Below, one piece after another: positions 30,190 through 38,117 of a DNA stretch of 64,000 nt. Position numbers and translations under genes: made by a program. Location of the stretch: assembly GCF_004121055.1 (NCBI RefSeq), contig NZ_PYAL01000005.1, positions 124,001-188,000 on the forward strand, written 5' to 3'. Every line of letters begins with the position of its first letter. Positions within the stretch are counted from its first letter, which is position 1. The stretch comes from Achromobacter aloeverae. GTDB lineage: Bacteria; Pseudomonadota; Gammaproteobacteria; Burkholderiales; Burkholderiaceae_B. The notes under the pieces were generated by a model. The model was not told where the DNA came from, did no database searches, and saw nothing but the letters and a program-made list of their open reading frames with translations.

Positions 30190-31530
30190 ATGTCCGATTC
30201 CACGATTTCCACGCCCTCCCACGACCTGTGGCAGGAGGGCATCTCCGAAAGCGGCGACGGCCGCATCCAGCGCGGCCGGCCCGACTGGACCGATGCGGTC
30301 TTCCTTGTCCTGCTGGCGGTCGGCGCGGGCTATGCGCTGTCGCGCTTCGCCGGGTCGATGGACTACTACGAAAAAATCATCCTGTGCGGCGCCGTGCCGG
30401 TGCTGACGTGGATGGGCTGGCTCTGGCGGCCGCTGCGGCGCCTGATGATCGCCGCCGCGCTGGCCAGCGGCCTGGCCATCATGCTGTACGGCAATGACCT
30501 GGGCCGCGCGGAACAGGTGTTCTTCCTGAAGTACCTGCTGTCCTCGCAATCGGCCATCCTGTGGATGTCGGCGCTGTTCGTCCTGGCCACGGCCTGTTAC
30601 TGGATCGGGCTGTTCAGCCCGACGGCGGCGTGGCTGGGCAGCGCGCTGACCTGGGGCGCGGTCTTCGCCGGCGTCACGGGCATGCTGGTGCGCTGGCGCG
30701 AAGGCCACCTGATGGGGCCGGATCTCGGCCATATCCCGGTCAGCAACCTGTACGAAGTCTTCGTGCTGTTTTCGCTGATCACCGCCATGTTCTATCTCTA
30801 CTACGAGCGCCGCTACAACACCCGCGCCCTCGGCGGTTTCGTGCTGCTGGTCATTTCGTCGGCGGTAATGTTCCTGCTGTGGTATGCCTTCACCCGCGAC
30901 GCGGCGCAGATCCAGCCGCTGGTGCCGGCGTTGAAGAGCTGGTGGATGAAGCTGCATGTGCCGGCCAATTTCATCGGCTACGGCACGTTCTCGCTGGCGG
31001 CGATGGTGGGATTCGCGTACCTGGTGAAGGAGCATGGACAGACCACGTCCTGGCTGAAGCTGGCACCCCTGTTCGTGCTGGGCGTGCTGCTGTGCGCCGA
31101 GCCCATGGTGTTCCGCACCCAGGGCCTGTCGGCCGCCTGGATGGAGTACTTCGGCCTGGGCGCCGTGATCGTGTCCGGCATTCTGCTGGGCCGCCGCCGT
31201 ATCGCGGCGGCGCTGCCCCCGCTGGAGGTGCTGGACGACATCATGTACCGCGCCATCACGATCGGATTCGCGTTCTTTACCGTGGCGACCGTGCTCGGCG
31301 CCCTGTGGGCGGCGGACGCCTGGGGCGCCTATTGGCAGTGGGACCCCAAGGAGACCTGGGCGCTCATCGTCTGGCTCAATTACGCGGCCTGGCTGCACAT
31401 GCGCCTGATCAAGGGGCTGCGCGGCGTCATGGCGGCCTATTGGGCGCTGGTGGGCCTGTTGATCACCGGCTTTGCGTTCCTGGGCGTGAACATGTTCCTG
31501 TCGGGCCTGCATTCCTACGGGCAGCTTTGA
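30190..31530 (+). CDS. ccsB: c-type cytochrome biogenesis protein CcsB/CcsA (System II haem handling)
   Basis: This protein forms the System II cytochrome c synthetase with ResB, carrying haem across the membrane. It has 446 residues and eight or more membrane segments. The WWD haem-handling motif is seen as WGAYWQWDPKETWALIVWL near residue 380. Flanking histidines occur in KLHVPANF and AAWLHMR. The first 50 residues are a hydrophilic extension. It overlaps no neighbour, and a long perfect inverted repeat begins at the base after its stop. The accessory McrBC island starts downstream. Confidence 0.95.
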   Translation: MSDSTISTPSHDLWQEGISESGDGRIQRGRPDWTDAVFLVLLAVGAGYALSRFAGSMDYYEKIILCGAVPVLTWMGWLWRPLRRLMIAAALASGLAIMLYGNDLGRAEQVFFLKYLLSSQSAILWMSALFVLATACYWIGLFSPTAAWLGSALTWGAVFAGVTGMLVRWREGHLMGPDLGHIPVSNLYEVFVLFSLITAMFYLYYERRYNTRALGGFVLLVISSAVMFLLWYAFTRDAAQIQPLVPALKSWWMKLHVPANFIGYGTFSLAAMVGFAYLVKEHGQTTSWLKLAPLFVLGVLLCAEPMVFRTQGLSAAWMEYFGLGAVIVSGILLGRRRIAAALPPLEVLDDIMYRAITIGFAFFTVATVLGALWAADAWGAYWQWDPKETWALIVWLNYAAWLHMRLIKGLRGVMAAYWALVGLLITGFAFLGVNMFLSGLHSYGQL

Positions 31531-31571
31531 GACCGTCCGTCGCCCGCGGCGAGCGCGGGCGACGGACGGTC
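31531..31571. repeat. 17-bp perfect inverted repeat right after ccsB
   Basis: GACCGTCCGTCGCCCGC and its exact complement flank a 7-nt loop, beginning at the nucleotide after the ccsB TGA. No T-run follows. It may act as a transcription stop or 3' mRNA stabiliser, and it marks the left limit of the accessory island. Confidence 0.8.
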
Positions 31572-31663
31572 TCGGACCTCGCGCTCCGAACCGTCGCACG
31601 CCGGGACCACCTGGCGTGCCTGCAATGAAGAATATCCGCTGTGAAGTTTTTCCGGCCAGGGGC

Positions 31664-33217
31664 TTAGCTTGAAGAGCCATCGGGTCGCAGCGCCAGCCAG
31701 CGCCGCCCTGCAGCCGTCAGCCGGTATCGCTGTTTGCTGCTGCGCGGCTTGTCGGGCAGGGTCATTTCGATCAATCCTGACGCAAGGGCCGGCAGCAGAT
31801 AGGCTTTGCGGAAATGCTCGTCGTCCTTTAGCCCCAAGGCATCCTGTAGCTCCTGCCTGGACAGCGCGGTCGGCAATGCGCGAACCACCTTCTGAGCTTC
31901 CGGGGCGACTTCCGGGGCGACTTCCGGGGTGACTTCCGGGGTCGAGGCAAGTGCCATTGGGTGACGTGGCAGCCGGATTACGAACGAAAGCCGGTCATCA
32001 TCCGTGTCGAACAGCGGCGCGGGCGAGCCGTTGGCCGCCATTTCCTTCAGGATTTTCGGAATGCCGGTGGAGCGCCCCTCGGTCATGTCCAGCTCCTTCA
32101 GGAACTCGCCGATGCGTCGGTTGCGGTAGCGGCGGCTGACGGCGCGGCCCGCCTTCAGGTCTTCCATCTTGATTGATCTGTCCGGGCCGGGGTAGCTGAC
32201 AACTACCAGTTCCTCGTGGCTGATACGCACCTCGATCGGTTCGCGCTCTTCGTAGGAACGGTGATAGACCGCGTTCACCACGGCTTCTTCGATGGCGGCG
32301 AACGGGAAATTCCAGATCCGCGTGGCCTCGGCCCGGTCGGGATGCTTGATGACGGTCTCAATCAGATAATTACGCTGGATGTAGCCCAGCGCCTCGCGCG
32401 TCATCCGCGCCAACGGACCCTTGAAGATTTTCTCGTCGAAGCGGTCGCCGCCCGCGCCTTCAGGGAACCAGACCACGTCGATCTGCACGCCGGGAAAGAA
32501 CCGCTCCGGCGTTTCGTTGAAAAACAGCAGACCCACGTTCTTGGGCCAGGGCGATTCGGTAGGGCCACCCGCCACGTTCATCTGACGCGCCAGCGCCTCG
32601 ACGGAAAGCCCCGGCGCGTCCGCCACCAGCTCACTGCCGACTTCCTGCAAGAAGTCCTGCATCAAGGGTTTGGCGAGATCATCGACACGCGCGAACTGGT
32701 TGAAGCGATCGTCGAACGGAACCTTGGCAGCCAAGCTCAACAACTCCTGCTCGGTGTCGCCCTTGGCCTCGACCGTACTGCTGTAGCGGCGGATGTAGTA
32801 GCGCCACGTTTTCTTGTTCGCGGTGACCGCTTCCGGCGCTTTGTAGGGTCGCGTCTGCCCGCCCGGCGCTTGCAGCACGATCAGGTTACGGTCCTCGACC
32901 ACTCCGATGCTCAACACCGGGAAATACGGCGGCTGGATCAACTGGCAATGCGCCAGCAGTTCGCGCTGGATCTTGTCGAGTTGGTTGTCGGGCAGGCCGA
33001 CCGGCGGAAAGACGGGCTGACCGCTGGCATCGCAGTCCTGCCCGATCACTACGTAGCCGCCGCCCAGGTTCTCGAAGTCGTTGGCGAAGGCGCACAGTGT
33101 GCGGATGATCGCGTCCGGGTTCCAGCCGGCCTTGTACTCGATGCGCTCGCCCTCGACTGTGCGCTGGCGCAACAGGTCGTTGAGGTTGAGGGGAAGTTTG
33201 ACATTCGTGATCGTCAT
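31664..33217 (-). CDS. AlbA_2/Schlafen-type ATP-binding protein, last gene of the McrBC locus
   Basis: The 517-residue protein has an N-terminal AlbA_2-like domain (EGERIEYKAGWNPDAIIRTLCAFANDF, residues about 20-150). A GHKL-like ATPase region follows, with FPFAAIEEAVVNAVYHRSYE near residue 310 and GRSTGIPKILKEM. A PEV(A/T) repeat linker lies near 420-435, and a C-terminal winged-helix ends in RLTAAGRRWLALRP. Such proteins are often annotated as ATP-dependent DNA helicase RecG-related or transcriptional regulators, and many occur in defence islands. Its start overlaps the stop of a 33-codon ORF behind mcrC (ATGA), so it belongs to the mcrBC operon. Function is not established. Confidence 0.75.
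   Translation of the reverse strand: MTITNVKLPLNLNDLLRQRTVEGERIEYKAGWNPDAIIRTLCAFANDFENLGGGYVVIGQDCDASGQPVFPPVGLPDNQLDKIQRELLAHCQLIQPPYFPVLSIGVVEDRNLIVLQAPGGQTRPYKAPEAVTANKKTWRYYIRRYSSTVEAKGDTEQELLSLAAKVPFDDRFNQFARVDDLAKPLMQDFLQEVGSELVADAPGLSVEALARQMNVAGGPTESPWPKNVGLLFFNETPERFFPGVQIDVVWFPEGAGGDRFDEKIFKGPLARMTREALGYIQRNYLIETVIKHPDRAEATRIWNFPFAAIEEAVVNAVYHRSYEEREPIEVRISHEELVVVSYPGPDRSIKMEDLKAGRAVSRRYRNRRIGEFLKELDMTEGRSTGIPKILKEMAANGSPAPLFDTDDDRLSFVIRLPRHPMALASTPEVTPEVAPEVAPEAQKVVRALPTALSRQELQDALGLKDDEHFRKAYLLPALASGLIEMTLPDKPRSSKQRYRLTAAGRRWLALRPDGSSS
31895..31942 (-). repeat. 12-bp tandem repeats coding a PEV linker
   Basis: Four near-identical units, GACTTCCGGGG followed by C or T on the + strand, encode consecutive PEV(A/T) tetrapeptides in the linker before the C-terminal winged helix of the AlbA_2 protein. 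The unit is a multiple of three, so copy-number change would only alter linker length. Confidence 0.8.
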
Positions 33218-33315
33218 CGCCTATTACCGTTTCTTGCGAAGGCGTTCAGTTCCGCCGCGATGCTGTCGGCATTGATGTCGCCACGCTTAGTTTGCAGAGG
33301 TTCGGCTTCAGTCAT
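33214..33315 (-). CDS. 33-aa ORF between mcrC and the AlbA_2 gene
   Basis: This short frame starts MTEAEPLQTKRGDINADSIA and ends NGNRR, with no recognisable domain. It begins 16 nt after the mcrC stop behind a GCGGA ribosome binding-like sequence. Its TGA overlaps the ATG of the next gene in the ATGA arrangement typical of coupled genes. It may be a true microprotein, a leader peptide that couples translation, or the tail of a lost gene. No homologue is recognised. Confidence 0.4.
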   Translation of the reverse strand: MTEAEPLQTKRGDINADSIAAELNAFARNGNRR

Positions 33316-33331
33316 GGATTCCGCTGAGCAA

Positions 33332-34705
33332 TCATGTCAAGGCCATTTCTTCGAGGCCAATATTGGTCACTGCATTCTGTCCCGTCAACGGTGATGGTCC
33401 GCGCGCGAACGCATCGAGACTGCCGCAAGCCGGAAGGACAAGTCGACGTTGTTGCAGGCAGAACGGTAGAACCCACAATCGAAGGCCTCGGGATTTCGGA
33501 AATTCGAACATGGGAAGCGCCCGTTCGAACGCATCCGTCTTGGGGTAGATCAGCACCACATCACCCTGCCCGTCGAGATAGGTTTGACCATAGGCGTACA
33601 ACTGATAGAAGTCCCCTTGGCTCAATCCATATTTGTCCGTGCCGTTGGCCTTCGTCCCGTCGATCAATTTCCACTTCGTATCCAGCACCAAGCGGTTCGC
33701 CGCGGATTCCTGAATCAGCAGATCAGGCTTCATGCGGAACCAGTCCTGGCTTTGGTGTCTGATCAGTGAAAAACTGCTGGCTTGCGCGCGCAGCGTAAAG
33801 GGCTGCCCGAGCTGGCGCGCAAGATGCTTGGCGACGTAGGCCTCGAAGACCGCTGCCATTGGAAATAGCAGTGACGGCGCACGATGGCCACCCGCGCCAG
33901 TGAGCGGCGATTCATCTTGCAGGATCAGGCGCGCCCACGCCAAAGCGTCGGCGTAGTGCCCCATCCCGCGATCTAGCCGCACCCTTTGAAAATCTAGAAT
34001 CTGCTGTTCCGATTCAGGAATTTCGGCAAACACAAAGCAAAGTTCGCGCGCCAATTGTTGATGCGTTTGCGAGGAGGTCCAGGCAAGGGCTTGCCGAAGC
34101 GCCGAATGCAGCAGGCGATTTTCCGGACGGTTGTTCGAGAACTCGTCGAACTCGGAAAAGAAGCGATCCCGTCGGCACAGGTTCTGCCGCAGATGCGCGG
34201 CCATTTGAAGCTTGCCACGCAACGCGAAAATGTTGTCTTGCCGCAAGGTGTAATGGCCACGCAACCCTCGCTTGACGATGTGCTCCACAGTGAGTAGAAA
34301 CTCGCCGATGAAGACTTCCAGCAAGGGCATATGCGCGGCCACCAACTTGGCACTGTCGGTCTGGATGTGGCGGAAGCCTCCCAGACACCGCAGCATCTCG
34401 ATCAGAAGTTGCCGAGCCTGCACATCACCGCCATCAATCGCCTTGCCGACCTTCGGCAGTACCTCGATCTGGAACCCGTCCGGCGCGCGAATCACGCCAA
34501 CGAAGCTGGTCACCTGCACCGCGCGATGCCCACGCCGCTGGGTCAGTCGCAGCCAAGCCGAATCGCCCGCTTCTACGGAGCGTAGCGCCTGTGATTCCAG
34601 CCAACTGAACACATGCTCCGGCACCGAGTGCAGTTCGTTGGCATTGAGCGCATCCGGCGGCAAGGCTACCAGCGCGTCGAATTCATGGATCGTGATGCCA
34701 GCCAT
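33332..34705 (-). CDS. mcrC: McrC family nuclease subunit of a McrBC restriction system
   Basis: McrC partners with the McrB GTPase ring to cleave DNA containing modified cytosines. The 457 residues begin with an N-terminal domain (ITIHEFDALVAL). PD-(D/E)xK nuclease motifs occur as RMKPDLLIQE (about residue 325) and LVLDTKWKLID (about 342), giving the Asp, Asp and Lys catalytic set. A GDFYQLYAYGQTYL segment typical of this nuclease family follows. It lies 11 nt downstream of mcrB on the same strand. Target specificity cannot be inferred. Confidence 0.9.
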   Translation of the reverse strand: MAGITIHEFDALVALPPDALNANELHSVPEHVFSWLESQALRSVEAGDSAWLRLTQRRGHRAVQVTSFVGVIRAPDGFQIEVLPKVGKAIDGGDVQARQLLIEMLRCLGGFRHIQTDSAKLVAAHMPLLEVFIGEFLLTVEHIVKRGLRGHYTLRQDNIFALRGKLQMAAHLRQNLCRRDRFFSEFDEFSNNRPENRLLHSALRQALAWTSSQTHQQLARELCFVFAEIPESEQQILDFQRVRLDRGMGHYADALAWARLILQDESPLTGAGGHRAPSLLFPMAAVFEAYVAKHLARQLGQPFTLRAQASSFSLIRHQSQDWFRMKPDLLIQESAANRLVLDTKWKLIDGTKANGTDKYGLSQGDFYQLYAYGQTYLDGQGDVVLIYPKTDAFERALPMFEFPKSRGLRLWVLPFCLQQRRLVLPACGSLDAFARGPSPLTGQNAVTNIGLEEMALT

Positions 34706-34716
34706 TTTCGTGCCAG

Positions 34717-37221
34717 TTAGGCGGAGGCCTGATAGATGCCGATGTATGCGGCAGGATTGGTGAACGCCGATTCCTGTAGACTGTAACGGCGCTTGGTCGC
34801 GTAGCTGTCAAGCCCGTGGTCGTTGCCGAACAGGACGGCCAAGTCTTGTACGTGTGGGTCGCTTTCGCCGACGAACTGAAGCGCCGCGTCCATCTTCTGG
34901 TTGTCGCCCAGCACCAACCGAATCTTCCGCCAGTCCTCGAAGAAGTACTCTTCCAGCAGCGGAACGATGCGGTGGCGGAAGGCCGTAGTCAGCGCCTTGA
35001 ACCGCAAGGGGCCATCTTCCACCTGAGCTAGACTGGTCAAGTAAGCGTGGCCGATGCAGTGATCGCGGTCGTACAACGCCTCGATGCGCTCGTTGATTCG
35101 TTCCAGCAACCGGCGCGCGTCAATTGGCCCGGCATCGGTGGTGACGATCAACCCCGCCAGTGGTGCGCTGTCCGGGTCACCGGGGACTTTCTCGGCGCGG
35201 GTGTCGGGCAGCAAGGCCAAGAACTCGAACCGGCGACGTAAGGCGGTGTCAAGCAGAGCCAGTGAACGATCCGCCGTGTTCATCGTGCCGATGATATCCA
35301 CGTTAGCCGGCACCGAGAACTTTTCGCCGGAATACGCCAAGACCACTTCGACCGGGGGGGCGCTGCCGTTCAACGGGTCACGCTTGTCGGCCTCGATCAG
35401 GGTGATCAGCTCACCGAAAATTTTGCTGATGTTGCCCCGATTGATCTCGTCGATCACCATCGCAAACCGCTGGTCGGGTGCCTGCCTCGCCTTGCGGCAC
35501 AGTTCCTGGAACGCACCGGGGCGAATTTCGTAGGCCACTTCGCTCGCCTCCGCTTCGCCCGTCAGTACGGGACGAAGCCCTTCGACGAATTCCTCGTAGC
35601 CGTAGGACTGGTGGAAGGTGACGAAGCTGTAGCGTTGAATCACACCGACATCCTGCCGACCAGATTTGAGCTGATCGACGAGTGCGATCAGGTCGGCGCA
35701 GACCTCCCGCCAATCACCAGCAAACTGCCATACTGAATCCGTAGATTTTTCAAAGATCGCCGGATCCAATCGCAATTTGATGTTTACGGTTGCCGAATCA
35801 AGAATCGTGTGATGTTGCAGCGTGCCCCAAAGGGTTTGCTTGATGCCCTCGGTGCGCCCTTTAGCGGTAGCGATGGCTTGAATGAATGGATGCTCGGCGA
35901 GTTTGGGCACCCTGGCCTCGCCGCCCAGGTCATATAACGCAGCGGCAGCACCCTCCCACCATTTCAGCACCGCGATTTTCTCGGCGATGATCTGGTTGCG
36001 CCATTCTTCTGTGGAAATGGATCCCATCTGCTGCTCGTAATCGCGCTTGAGTAGCCGAGTCAGGGTGTAGGTTTTCCCGGTGCCGGGCGGGCCGTAGTAG
36101 ATGCGGTTGATGCAAGGCGAAACCGGCTTGCTGGCGGCAGGCTGCGCAGGAGCGGGGGACGGCCGCGTAATGCCGCTTTCTCGGCTGGCGGCCCCAAGGG
36201 GGTCACCGGCCAGTGCCGCCAATTCAGCCAAATCCGTGCCGAAGTACGGTTTTAGCAAGGTCGATTCAAATTCTGGAAGATCTTCCGCGCCGACTTGCCA
36301 GAAGGTCGTATTGCCTTGCGGAGACCAGTACTTTGAATTCGCGATGTAGCGGTCGTTGCGCTGGGCAGTTTTGAGCACACGGTAACTGCGTTGCAACCAG
36401 CCCGTGCGCTCGGGCCAAGGGTCGGCGTCGGAAGTGAATTGCCCGATAAGCTGTAGGCTATTTCCGTGGCAGAGGAAAAACAATGCGCCCACGGGCACTT
36501 CGGCGAACTTCTTGCCTTGCTCTTTGCCGGTTCCTTTTCCCATCACACCCAAGTAATTGTCCAGACACTGCCGACGTTCCGTATCGGTCAAACTACCGTG
36601 GGATAACTTCCATATCGCCAGATTCTTCTTGCTCCAGGCCTCCCATACTTGCCGCCCGTATTCCAGAATGCCCGTGCCTGCTGGAAGTCCGGCGATTACG
36701 GCTTTCTGCAAGGCGGCCATGCCCTGGCCGGTGGTGCCACCTGTGTACGCGGCCAGCATTGCAGGCTTGAACACATCCACGATCAGCGGTTTTTGCCGGT
36801 TTTGATAGTGGAAGGCGATCTTCCATTTGAATGCTTCGCCTAGGTCCTTGAAGGCATCAAGGCCTTCCACATCGCCCTGTGCGGCCAGCGCTGCCACCTG
36901 AACAACGTAACCACGCACCCTCCCAAAAGCTTCTTCTGCCGTCGCGCCGAGGGACGAGTACCAGCCGTGGGTGCCGGAGTAGCTCAACTTGCCGTCGTTC
37001 TTCTTCTCCTCTGCGTCCTTGCGCGAGAACACGCCGAACTTGAACGCCGACCCGCCCCAAATGCTGCCCAGTTCATCGAGCCGCGATTCGATCCAGTAGG
37101 TGAAGCTGTCCTTCGAGCCCGCCTGGGTGTATTCGTCTAGCCTCATCGTGGCCAGTCGTGTAGCGGGCCAAACGGCCAGGAACTCATCCCACAGGGCATA
37201 TTGCTGCTGAAAATCAGTCAT
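34717..37221 (-). CDS. mcrB: McrB family AAA+ GTPase of a McrBC restriction system
   Basis: McrB forms hexamers that bind modified DNA and translocate using GTP. The ATG at 37221 (MTDFQQQYALWDEFL) is chosen because GGAGGA lies about 11 nt upstream and similarity starts near it, giving 834 residues. The N-terminal 350 residues form the DNA-recognition region, which differs from the small E. coli McrB-N. Walker A is GPPGTGKT near residue 380. The McrB-specific FVTFHQSYGYEEFVEGL, Walker B MVIDEINRGNISKIFGEL and sensor IGTMNTADRSLALLDTALRR are all present. It is followed by mcrC and preceded by small ORFs and an integrase remnant. Confidence 0.92.
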   Translation of the reverse strand: MTDFQQQYALWDEFLAVWPATRLATMRLDEYTQAGSKDSFTYWIESRLDELGSIWGGSAFKFGVFSRKDAEEKKNDGKLSYSGTHGWYSSLGATAEEAFGRVRGYVVQVAALAAQGDVEGLDAFKDLGEAFKWKIAFHYQNRQKPLIVDVFKPAMLAAYTGGTTGQGMAALQKAVIAGLPAGTGILEYGRQVWEAWSKKNLAIWKLSHGSLTDTERRQCLDNYLGVMGKGTGKEQGKKFAEVPVGALFFLCHGNSLQLIGQFTSDADPWPERTGWLQRSYRVLKTAQRNDRYIANSKYWSPQGNTTFWQVGAEDLPEFESTLLKPYFGTDLAELAALAGDPLGAASRESGITRPSPAPAQPAASKPVSPCINRIYYGPPGTGKTYTLTRLLKRDYEQQMGSISTEEWRNQIIAEKIAVLKWWEGAAAALYDLGGEARVPKLAEHPFIQAIATAKGRTEGIKQTLWGTLQHHTILDSATVNIKLRLDPAIFEKSTDSVWQFAGDWREVCADLIALVDQLKSGRQDVGVIQRYSFVTFHQSYGYEEFVEGLRPVLTGEAEASEVAYEIRPGAFQELCRKARQAPDQRFAMVIDEINRGNISKIFGELITLIEADKRDPLNGSAPPVEVVLAYSGEKFSVPANVDIIGTMNTADRSLALLDTALRRRFEFLALLPDTRAEKVPGDPDSAPLAGLIVTTDAGPIDARRLLERINERIEALYDRDHCIGHAYLTSLAQVEDGPLRFKALTTAFRHRIVPLLEEYFFEDWRKIRLVLGDNQKMDAALQFVGESDPHVQDLAVLFGNDHGLDSYATKRRYSLQESAFTNPAAYIGIYQASA

Positions 37222-37400
37222 GGGGTAGATTCCTCCATGCTGCCGGACTTCTGATGGGTGATTCCTTCCGGCCTGGGCGCTGACATCGCACCATTCCTTG
37301 CGCAGAGGAATCCACAGCCAGTGGCCTTCGTGGTGACGAGCATCCGCGTTGGTGAAAGCTGCAGGCTGGGCGGGTGCGCAGGTTTCCTGATTTTGGCCAT
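37218..37400 (-). CDS. Small ORF overlapping the mcrB start
   Basis: A 60-residue frame begins MAKIRKPAHPPSLQLSPTR and contains no recognised domain. It starts 14 nt after the HTH gene stop, and its TGA overlaps the mcrB ATG (ATGA), as expected for coupled genes in one operon. The ribosome binding site is weak. The product is basic and partly low-complexity, so it could be a translation-coupling leader rather than a functional protein. Confidence 0.35.
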   Translation of the reverse strand: MAKIRKPAHPPSLQLSPTRMLVTTKATGCGFLCARNGAMSAPRPEGITHQKSGSMEESTP

Positions 37401-37414
37401 ATTGTGGTTCTCGT

Positions 37415-37606
37415 TCAGTTCTGTTTCTTCTCTTCATCCGCGCCACCGGCGCGCACCCACTCATCCACCTCCGACATCTGGAACTTCCAAAGCCGCCCCA
37501 CGCGGTGCGCGGGCAGGCCCTTGCGGTCGATCCAGCGGTAGATGGAATCGCGCGTCACGCCCAAGTGTTCGGCGATCTGCTCAACGGATACCCAAGGCTC
37601 GGTCAC
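37415..37606 (-). CDS. Excisionase-family helix-turn-helix protein
   Basis: The GTG start at 37606 with GGAG 5 nt upstream gives 63 residues; the frame is open further upstream but lacks support. The sequence WVSVEQIAEHLGVTRDSIYRWIDRKGLPAHRVGRLWKF is a MerR/excisionase-like (HTH_17) DNA-binding domain. Similar small proteins act as recombination directionality factors or as regulators at the front of restriction operons. Here it lies between an integrase remnant and mcrBC, so either is possible. A CCAAT/ATTGG inverted repeat at 37620-37632, just upstream, is a candidate operator. Confidence 0.8.
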   Translation of the reverse strand: MTEPWVSVEQIAEHLGVTRDSIYRWIDRKGLPAHRVGRLWKFQMSEVDEWVRAGGADEEKKQN

Positions 37607-37708
37607 GGCTGCTCCAGCGCCAATGAAATTGGTAGCACAAAGTCGCATTAAATCGTAAAGACGCAATCTAGCATGTGAATGTAGAGCTGGGCCTGGAATG
37701 CTTGGTCC

Positions 37709-37894
37709 CCGTACTGGTCCAAGGCGCGTTTGCGGCGTTCGCCCGCATTCGTGCGACGCCGGAGCATAAACACCTTGCGGCTACCAGGGTAATCTCGCAC
37801 AGGAAGCCGGGCACCAGCGTATGCGCAGTTCTGCTGCCTGTGCTTGGGCGCGCGCCGCTTCGATGGCGGACTTGGTGAGGTTGATTTTTGCCAC
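37709..37894 (-). pseudogene. 5' remnant of a tyrosine integrase gene with frameshifts
   Basis: From GTG 37894, behind an AGGAG ribosome binding site, the translation begins MAKINLTKSAIEAARAQAQA, the hallmark N-terminus of a large family of island and phage integrases. It then needs two one-base corrections. The first restores TLVPGFLCEIT after AELR. The second restores GSRKVFMLRRRTNAGERRK. Similarity stops at ALDQYG (about 37709), so the catalytic domain is absent. This is decayed mobile-element machinery at the right edge of the McrBC island. Family assignment is from memory and was not searched. Confidence 0.75.
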
Positions 37895-38070
37895 GACGAC
37901 TCCTAGGAAAGACCCCGTTTCCAAGACCCGGGGGAGCCATCAGCGGGAAAACCAGGTCAAGTTCCGGAAAGCACCATCAGAGGTTGAACTCGCCTAACCC
38001 ATTGATAAACCTGCTGTATCGGGTAGTAGCGTAGTAGAGCGAAATGCGGCACTGGAGTCATGATGAAATG

Positions 38071-38098
38071 AAAAACGCCCGCGCAAGCGGGCGTTTTT
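38071..38098. terminator. Bidirectional terminator at the end of lysA
   Basis: A perfect 12-bp stem (AAAAACGCCCGC with GCGGGCGTTTTT) and a GCAA loop give T-runs on both strands. It ends lysA transcription and insulates it from the accessory island. Confidence 0.92.
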
Positions 38099-38117
38099 GC
38101 TGGAGCGCCGGCCGCCT

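Noticed and set aside
28170-30266. 698-codon minus-strand frame opposite resB
   Set aside because: Antisense artefact. The + strand reading has clear ResB motifs and membrane segments.
37895-38070. Search for a tRNA gene or att direct repeats next to the integrase remnant
   Set aside because: No tRNA fold and no repeat of 15 bp or more shared with 31572-31663 could be found by eye.
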